NCBI GenBank assembly: GCA_021812735.1 | Contig: JAKAMV010000535.1 | Coordinates: 1 to 7,118, forward strand | Origin: Chloroflexota bacterium | GTDB lineage: Bacteria; Chloroflexota; Limnocylindria; Limnocylindrales; CSP1-4 | Length of the DNA stretch: 7,118 nucleotides | Direction: 5' to 3' | Part shown: in pieces, positions 1 to 4,160 of the stretch | How the letters are laid out: every line of letters begins with the position of its first letter | Position numbering within the stretch: position 1 is the first letter of the stretch | The notes under the pieces: generated by a model | Database searches by the model: none | Told to the model about the DNA's origin: nothing | Seen by the model: only the letters and a program-made list of their open reading frames with translations | Program-made: the position numbers and the translations under genes

Positions 1-15
1 CCGCTGCAAGGACAT
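1..15 (-). CDS. 5' end of a divergent gene (first five codons, runs off left edge)
   Basis: Read on the minus strand, positions 15 to 1 give ATG TCC TTG CAG CGG (M-S-L-Q-R), open to the window edge. The start is supported mainly by a strong Shine-Dalgarno sequence, AAGGAGG, at 27-21 with a 5-nt spacer, the best ribosome-binding site in the window. The gene points away from the LacI operon and shares its control region. In loci of this kind the divergent neighbour is often a sugar ABC transporter component or another catabolic gene, but five residues cannot show the product. That a gene starts here is inferred from the ribosome-binding site plus ATG; no domain evidence exists inside the window. 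Confidence 0.6.
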
Positions 16-20
16 CCGAT

Positions 21-27
21 CCTCCTT
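21..27 (-). promoter_or_regulatory. Strong Shine-Dalgarno site of the divergent gene
   Basis: The plus strand reads CCTCCTT, so the minus strand reads AAGGAGG, a near-complete match to the anti-Shine-Dalgarno end of 16S rRNA. It lies 5 nt before an ATG at 15-13. This site is what identifies the left-edge gene and fixes its start. Confidence 0.65.
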
Positions 28-61
28 CGGCTCCGTACCGGTCCGCCCCAGTCCACCGGTC

Positions 62-86
62 GTGCCCCGGCTTCTCATGCCGGCAC
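62..86. repeat. Imperfect inverted repeat (possible hairpin) in the intergenic region
   Basis: The left arm GTGCCCCGGC (62-71) pairs with the right arm GCCGGCAC (79-86) apart from two extra C residues, leaving a 7-nt loop TTCTCAT. It would fall around the promoter or in the 5' leader of the divergent gene. There is no T-run on either side, so it does not look like an intrinsic terminator. In DNA this G+C-rich such repeats arise easily by chance, and no function is claimed. Confidence 0.3.
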
Positions 87-97
87 CCGCTGGCTGT

Positions 98-113
98 CAG
101 ATATCGATTTCAG
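98..113. promoter_or_regulatory. Candidate LacI-type operator O1
   Basis: The sequence CAGATATCGATTTCAG is a pseudo-palindrome centred on the CpG at 105-106, with six of eight base pairs symmetric. A central CG flanked by A/T-rich arms is the known pattern for LacI-family operators. Its core, GATATCGATTTC at 100-111, matches a second site at 222-233 in 10 of 12 positions. Each site is one base away from the perfect palindrome GAAATCGATTTC. It lies between the two divergent starts and overlaps the candidate -35 boxes of both directions, a position suited to repression. The matching is seen directly; binding by the adjacent regulator is inferred. Confidence 0.6.
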
Positions 114-122
114 CCCAGCGGT

Positions 123-147
123 GGGACACTCTAGACAAGCGGGACAC
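123..147. repeat. Pair of direct repeats GGGACAC, 18 bp apart
   Basis: GGGACAC occurs at 123-129 and again at 141-147, each preceded by a GCGG-like sequence (118-121 and 139-142). The 18-bp step is a little under two helical turns, so a protein could in principle contact both copies from nearly the same face. The repeat unit is short and may be chance. It is unrelated in sequence to the LacI-type palindromes, so if functional it would serve another factor. Confidence 0.25.
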
Positions 148-217
148 ACGCTGTCAAGATGCGTTCCGTCCGAGCGTGAATCGTCCTGCGCGCCCGGGAA
201 ACCATAACGAGGTCGCT

Positions 218-241
218 ATGAGAAATCCATTTCATGACTAG
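218..241 (+). CDS. Possible 7-codon leader peptide overlapping the LacI gene start
   Basis: ATG at 218 opens a short frame, M-R-N-P-F-H-D, that ends at TAG 239-241. It is preceded by GAGG at 209-212 with a 5-nt spacer, a better ribosome-binding site than anything placed correctly for the LacI gene at 234. The small frame overlaps the first codons of the LacI gene in another frame, so ribosomes ending at 239-241 could restart at the ATG just upstream (234). No tandem codons typical of attenuators are present. It could equally be a chance frame with GAGG serving no gene. The arrangement is seen; translation is speculative. Confidence 0.25.
   Translation: MRNPFHD
222..233. promoter_or_regulatory. 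Candidate LacI-type operator O2, abutting the LacI gene start
   Basis: GAAATCCATTTC consists of perfect 5-bp arms GAAAT and ATTTC around a CC centre, directly before the ATG at 234. It matches site O1 (100-111) at 10 of 12 positions, and the flanking A on each side is also shared. The centres of the two sites are 122 bp apart. A repressor bound here would block transcription of its own gene and therefore of the whole operon, and could pair with O1 by looping. The 122-bp spacing is not close to a whole number of helical turns, so looping is uncertain. Autoregulation is inferred from position. Confidence 0.55.
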
Positions 242-1247
242 CCCCTCGGGCCGTCTCCGGATCGGCGACGTCGCCCGGCTGGCCGGCGTTTCGCCGGCGA
301 CCGTCTCGCGGGTATTGACCGGATCGCAGCCCGTTGGCGAGGACGCCCGCCAGCGCGTGCTCGCCGTCGTGTCGCGGTTCGACTATCAACCCAACCGGCT
401 GGCCAAGAACCTGCGCCAGGGCCGGGCCGAGATGGTCGGCGTGGTCGTGTCCGACATCGAGAACCCGCACTTCGCCACCATGGTGCGGGCGATCGAGGAT
501 GCGCTCTACGAGCGGGGCAAGCGCGTCCTGCTCTGCAACGCCAGCGAGGACGCGGCCAAGCAGGCCTCGTACCTCGACGTCATGGCTGCCGAGCGGGTGC
601 TCGGCGTCCTGATCTCGCCGTCAGACCCCGATGGGCCCGAGATCGGACGCCTGATCGACCTGGGGATCCCCGTGGTCGCGTTCGACCGCCACGTGAGCGA
701 CCCGCGCGCGGACGCGGTCACGGCCGACAACGTCCAGGCCGCCCGGACGGCCTGCCGCCTGCTGATCGAGGCCGGACACCGGCGGATCGGCTTCGTCGCA
801 GGACGCCCCGACGTCCAGACGGGCGATGACCGCCTGGCCGGGTACCGGATGGAGATGGCCGCGAGCGGGCTCGAGGGGCGCGCCGTCGCGGGGGGGTTCA
901 CCGTGGAAGGTGGGCACTCGGCGACGGAGCGGCTCCTCGACGAGGAGCCGCGCATCACGGCGCTCATCGTGAGCAACAACCAGATGACCCTGGGCGCACT
1001 CCAGGTCCTGCGGGAGCGCGGCCTGGCGATCCCCGGCGACGTTGCACTGGTCGCATTCGACGATCCGGCGTGGGCGAACCTCCTGGACCCTCCGCTCACG
1101 ACGCTCGCCCAGCCGCTGCGACAGATGGCCGCCGCCGCCGTGGATCTCCTGTTCGAGCGCATGTCGGACGGCCGGTCTCAGCCGGTCCGACCCATCTACC
1201 AGTTCGAGCTGCGGGTCCGCGAGTCGTGCGGCACCGCAACGCACTGA
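234..1247 (+). CDS. LacI-family transcriptional regulator
   Basis: This is a 337-residue sugar-responsive repressor, the normal length for the family. Residues 8-27 (RIGDVARLAGVSPATVSRVL) form the N-terminal helix-turn-helix. Residues around 53-63 (PNRLAKNLRQG) are the hinge helix, with Leu60 at the position of the minor-groove-intercalating leucine. From about residue 66 a periplasmic-binding-protein-like domain runs to the end; FDR (150-152) and FDD (275-277) lie where family members contact sugar hydroxyls. An in-frame TGA at 219-221 rules out earlier starts, and ATG 234 is the only good start, although no well-spaced Shine-Dalgarno precedes it (only weak GAGAAA). It is the first gene of the operon and has operator-like sites upstream. 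The inducer is probably L-rhamnose, a rhamnoside or a pathway intermediate; this is inferred from the neighbours. Confidence 0.96.
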   Translation: MTSPSGRLRIGDVARLAGVSPATVSRVLTGSQPVGEDARQRVLAVVSRFDYQPNRLAKNLRQGRAEMVGVVVSDIENPHFATMVRAIEDALYERGKRVLLCNASEDAAKQASYLDVMAAERVLGVLISPSDPDGPEIGRLIDLGIPVVAFDRHVSDPRADAVTADNVQAARTACRLLIEAGHRRIGFVAGRPDVQTGDDRLAGYRMEMAASGLEGRAVAGGFTVEGGHSATERLLDEEPRITALIVSNNQMTLGALQVLRERGLAIPGDVALVAFDDPAWANLLDPPLTTLAQPLRQMAAAAVDLLFERMSDGRSQPVRPIYQFELRVRESCGTATH

Positions 1248-1251
1248 CAAG

Positions 1252-1256
1252 GGAGG
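1252..1256 (+). promoter_or_regulatory. Shine-Dalgarno site of the isomerase gene
   Basis: GGAGG lies 6 nt before the GTG at 1263, inside the 15-bp gap after the regulator's stop codon. It fixes the GTG as the isomerase start. The gap has no room for a promoter or terminator, which supports co-transcription with the regulator. Confidence 0.7.
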
Positions 1257-1262
1257 GCAAAC

Positions 1263-2681
1263 GTGGCACGCATCGGTCTGCTGAGCTTCTCGGATGGGCG
1301 CGATTTTGTGAATCGCGATCTCGGGACGTTCATCGCGGCCGTTGAGGCGCGGATCGAGAACCGGCTGGCGTCGGCGGGCCACGAGGTCCTCCGGGCGCAG
1401 GCGATCGTCGATCGGAACGACGTGGCCGTCAGGGAGGCCCGGCGGATGGCCGCGGAGCGACCGGACACCACGATCTTCAACATTCCCGTCTGGGCCTTTC
1501 CGCACTTCTCGATGCTCGCCGCCGCAGAGACACCCGGTCCGCTGCTCCTCTTCTCGAACGTCTCGCCGGAATACCCGGGCATGGTGGGCATGCTCGCGGC
1601 CGCGGGCGCGCTCGACCAGATCGGGCGGGCCTACGGCCGCGCCTGGGGCGACATCGACGACGACCACGTCGCCGAGTCGGTGCTGCGGTGGGTGGCCGCC
1701 GGCGGAGCGCTCTCCTCGCTGCGGGGCAAGACCTTCGGGAGGATCGGCGGCCGCCCGATGGGCATGTACACGGCCGTCGCGAGTCCCGTGGACTGGATCT
1801 CGAAGTTCGGCATCGACATCGAGGAGATCGACCAGTGGGAGCTGGTGCGGCGCGCCGCCGAGGTCGACCCGGCGCGCGCCCGGGCCGGCCGCGAGTGGCT
1901 GGAGCGCCACGCCGCCGGGGTCCACTACGACGGCAGGCAGCTCACCCCGGAGCTGCTGGAGCGCCAGGTCCGCTCCTACCACGCGATGCGCGAGCTGATC
2001 GACGAGTGGCACCTGGACTTCTCCGGCATCAAGGGCCAGCCCGAGCTCACCACCCACTTCGCCACCATGGACGTCACCGAGGCGTTCCTCAACGACCCCT
2101 ACGACTGGGAGGGTCCGAAGCCGGTCCACGTGTGCGCCACGGAGGCCGACATGGACGGTGCCCTCACGATGCGGATCCTGACGTCGCTGAGCTCCACGCC
2201 CGCGCTGTTCGCCGACCTGCGCCACTACGACCGGGCGCACGAGATCTGGGACCTCTGCAATTCCGGCCAGCACGCGACGTGGTTCGCCGCCCGGTCCGAC
2301 GATCCGGCCGAGAACATGCGCCACGTCCACCTGTACCCGGAGGGTTTCTACTTCCCCGCCGGGGGCGCCTCCATCCAGCACCTCGCCGCGCCGGGCCCGC
2401 TCACGCTCGCTCGGCTGAGCCGGCTCTCCGGGCGCTACCGGATGCAGGTGCTGCGCGGCGACGCCGTGCAGTTCGACCCCGAGACGAACGAGCAGCTGAT
2501 GCGGCAGTCGACGTATGAGTGGCCGCACGCGTTCGTGCGCTTCCACGCCGATCCCGACGAGGTCCTCTCGCGGTACGGCGCGAACCACATTCACGCCGTC
2601 CCCGGTGATCAGGTTGCCGCCCTGCGCGCCTTCTGCCACCTGGCGGATATCGACTACGACGGATTCGGGGACGCCCGGTGA
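1263..2681 (+). CDS. L-fucose isomerase-type ketol isomerase
   Basis: This 472-residue protein resembles the L-fucose/L-arabinose isomerase superfamily, Mn-dependent enzymes that convert an aldose to a ketose. It is clearly shorter than the E. coli FucI (about 590 residues), as many FucI-like proteins of unproven substrate are. The three conserved metal and catalytic residues of FucI (Glu, Asp, His) have likely counterparts in KGQPEL (Glu261), ATEADMDGAL (Asp296, with Glu294 and Asp298 nearby) and NHIHAV (His442 or His444). The N-terminal part (MARIGLLSFSDGR) is a Rossmann-like strand start. No signal peptide or membrane segment is seen, so it is cytoplasmic. The GTG start has a strong ribosome-binding site, and the stop overlaps the kinase start. 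With a rhamnosidase and a sugar kinase beside it, the likely substrate is L-rhamnose or a related 6-deoxy or pentose sugar; L-fucose itself is not excluded. Fold assignment is firm; substrate is open. Confidence 0.9.
   Translation: MARIGLLSFSDGRDFVNRDLGTFIAAVEARIENRLASAGHEVLRAQAIVDRNDVAVREARRMAAERPDTTIFNIPVWAFPHFSMLAAAETPGPLLLFSNVSPEYPGMVGMLAAAGALDQIGRAYGRAWGDIDDDHVAESVLRWVAAGGALSSLRGKTFGRIGGRPMGMYTAVASPVDWISKFGIDIEEIDQWELVRRAAEVDPARARAGREWLERHAAGVHYDGRQLTPELLERQVRSYHAMRELIDEWHLDFSGIKGQPELTTHFATMDVTEAFLNDPYDWEGPKPVHVCATEADMDGALTMRILTSLSSTPALFADLRHYDRAHEIWDLCNSGQHATWFAARSDDPAENMRHVHLYPEGFYFPAGGASIQHLAAPGPLTLARLSRLSGRYRMQVLRGDAVQFDPETNEQLMRQSTYEWPHAFVRFHADPDEVLSRYGANHIHAVPGDQVAALRAFCHLADIDYDGFGDAR
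1299..1317. repeat. Perfect 7-bp inverted repeat inside the isomerase gene start
   Basis: CGCGATT (1299-1305) and AATCGCG (1311-1317) are perfect inverted copies around the 5-nt loop TTGTG, starting 36 nt into the isomerase coding region (residues 13-19, GRDFVNR). In mRNA it could form a small hairpin near the initiating ribosome; in DNA it could be a protein-binding site. It does not resemble the GAAATCGATTTC sites. The A/T-containing arms make chance less likely than for pure G+C repeats, but it may still be incidental. Confidence 0.35.
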
Positions 2682-4156
2682 CGGACCTCGTCCTGGGCCT
2701 CGACATCGGGACCTCATCGTCCAAGGCGTGCCTGGCCGACGCTGACGGGCGCATCGTCCACCTGGCCGAACGGCCGCACGCGACCTCCATGCCCCGCCCG
2801 GGCTGGTTCGAGCACGATGCGGAGTCCGTCTGGTGGACGGACGCGGTCGAGCTCATCCGCGAGTCGGTAGCCCACGCTGACGTGCCGCCCTCCGCGGTCT
2901 GCATCAGCGGGATCGGCCCGTGCCTGCTGCCGACGACCGGCGATGGCGAGCCGCTGCGGCCGGCGATCCTCTACGGGATCGACACGCGGGCGAGCGCCGA
3001 GATCGCCGAGATCGACCGCTGGCTGGGCGCGGAGCGGATCCTGGCGCGCGGCGGTTCCCCGCTCACGTCGCAGGCGATCGGCCCCAAGCTGCTGTGGTTG
3101 CGGCGGCACGAACCCGAGGTGTGGGATCGCTGCCGGCGCTTCTCCATGGCGAGCTCGTTCCTGGTGCACCGGCTGACCGGCGAGTACGTCCTCGACCATC
3201 ACTCCGCCAGCCAGTGCGATCCGCTCTACGACCTGGCCGGGGAGTCGTGGGCCACCGACTGGGCCGACGAGATCGCGCCCGGGCTGGAACTGCCGCGGCT
3301 GCTCTGGCCGGGTGACCAGGCGGGCCGCGTCACCGCCGAGGGCGCCGCCCGGACGGGCCTCGCGGAGGGGACGCCGGTCATGGCCGGCACCATCGATGCG
3401 TGGGCCGAGGCCGCCAGCGTCGGGGTGGCCGAACCGGGCGACCTCATGCTGATGTACGGCACCACGATGTTCCTCGTGCAGGTGGTCGGGGAATCACGGC
3501 CCGACGGCCGGCTGTGGACCACGCGCGGCATCCGGCCGGGGACGCTGACCCTGGCGGCCGGCATGGCCACCTCGGGCGCGCTGACCGCGTGGTTCAGGGA
3601 TCTCACCGGTGCCTCCTACGAGCAGCTGCTCGCCGATGCGGCGGCCACGCACCCCGGGGCCGACGGGGTCGTGATCCTGCCGTACTTCGCGGGCGAGCGG
3701 ACCCCGCTCTTCGACGTTGCCGCCCGCGGCGCGGTGCTCGGCCTGACGCTCCACCACGGCCGGGGTCACCTGTACCGTGCGCTGCTGGAGGCGACCGCGT
3801 TCGGCGTGCGGCACAACCTCGAGGCGATGTCGGAGAGCGCCGGCCCCCCCACGCGTGTTGCGGCGGTGGGGGGCGGCACGAAGGGCGAGCTCTGGCTGCA
3901 GATCGTCTCGGACGTCACCGGCCTTCCCCAGGAGCTGCGCACGTACACGGTGGGGGCCAGCTACGGCGACGCGTGGCTTGCGGCGACGGGCTGCGGGCTG
4001 GCGGGTCCGCGGGCGGACTGGAACCCGGTGGCGGCCCGCGTCTCCCCGGACCCGGACGCGGCGGAGCGGTACGCGGAGCTGTACGACGTGTACCGTGAGC
4101 TGTACCCGGCCACGAGCGGGCTCGCGCATCGCCTGGCCGCGATCCAGGAATCCTGA
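2678..4156 (+). CDS. FGGY-family carbohydrate kinase
   Basis: This 492-residue kinase uses ATP to phosphorylate a sugar, most likely the ketose made by the preceding isomerase. The N-terminal phosphate-1 loop is LDIGTSSSK (8-16). FGGY signature 1 appears as IGPKLLW (134-140). Signature 2 spans 351-371, from GAVLGL through HLYRALLE, and fits the family pattern fully. Asp240 in AGTIDAWAE (236-244) is the expected catalytic base, and VGGGTKGELW (397-406) is the adenosine-binding motif of the second domain. Length is typical. The GTG start sits in a GTGA overlap with the isomerase stop, with GGGGA at 2667-2671 as a modest ribosome-binding site, so translation is probably coupled. It is closest in feel to xylulokinase-like members, yet the GTIDAWAE segment differs from the classical xylulokinase and rhamnulokinase versions. 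Rhamnulokinase, fuculokinase or xylulokinase activity are all possible. Confidence 0.94.
   Translation: MTDLVLGLDIGTSSSKACLADADGRIVHLAERPHATSMPRPGWFEHDAESVWWTDAVELIRESVAHADVPPSAVCISGIGPCLLPTTGDGEPLRPAILYGIDTRASAEIAEIDRWLGAERILARGGSPLTSQAIGPKLLWLRRHEPEVWDRCRRFSMASSFLVHRLTGEYVLDHHSASQCDPLYDLAGESWATDWADEIAPGLELPRLLWPGDQAGRVTAEGAARTGLAEGTPVMAGTIDAWAEAASVGVAEPGDLMLMYGTTMFLVQVVGESRPDGRLWTTRGIRPGTLTLAAGMATSGALTAWFRDLTGASYEQLLADAAATHPGADGVVILPYFAGERTPLFDVAARGAVLGLTLHHGRGHLYRALLEATAFGVRHNLEAMSESAGPPTRVAAVGGGTKGELWLQIVSDVTGLPQELRTYTVGASYGDAWLAATGCGLAGPRADWNPVAARVSPDPDAAERYAELYDVYRELYPATSGLAHRLAAIQES
4146..4150 (+). promoter_or_regulatory. Probable Shine-Dalgarno site of the rhamnosidase gene
   Basis: AGGAA lies within the last codons of the kinase gene, 10 nt before the GTG at 4161. 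It is a moderate site with slightly long spacing. It supports the GTG, which is the only plausible start codon in this frame before the conserved part of the protein. Confidence 0.45.
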
Positions 4157-4160
4157 GCCG

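Larger units (their letters stand above)
16..233. promoter_or_regulatory. Divergent intergenic control region
   Basis: These 218 bp lie between two genes transcribed away from each other, so they must hold promoters for both. Locally they are richer in A and T than the genes, notably at 97-112 and 200-235. Candidate promoter elements are weak, as is usual in high-GC genomes. On the minus strand there is CTGACA (100-95) followed after 17 nt by TGAGAA (77-72). On the plus strand there is TTCAGC (109-114) followed after 17 nt by TAGACA (132-137), or an isolated -10-like CATAAC at 203-208. Both -35 candidates near position 100-114 touch the upstream operator-like palindrome, which would suit repression in both directions. 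The region's role is well supported by layout; the individual promoter boxes are guesses. Confidence 0.6.

Noticed and set aside
62..86. Inverted repeat as an intrinsic terminator
   Set aside because: No T-run follows on either strand, and the flanking genes diverge, so no transcript needs to end here.
890..896. Run of seven G inside the regulator gene as a possible frameshift
   Set aside because: The reading frame and family motifs continue correctly on both sides, so there is no sign of a sequencing error or a programmed shift.
621..2717. A 698-codon open frame on the minus strand
   Set aside because: It is antisense to the regulator and isomerase genes, both strongly supported by motifs, and has the same low-information composition. 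It is a shadow frame.
3844..3850. Run of seven C inside the kinase gene as a possible frameshift
   Set aside because: The adenosine-binding motif VGGGTKGE follows in the same frame as the upstream FGGY signature, so the frame is intact.
4157..4160. Separate promoter for the rhamnosidase
   Set aside because: Only 4 nt separate it from the kinase stop, and no promoter-like sequence is visible in the end of the kinase gene; co-transcription is simpler.
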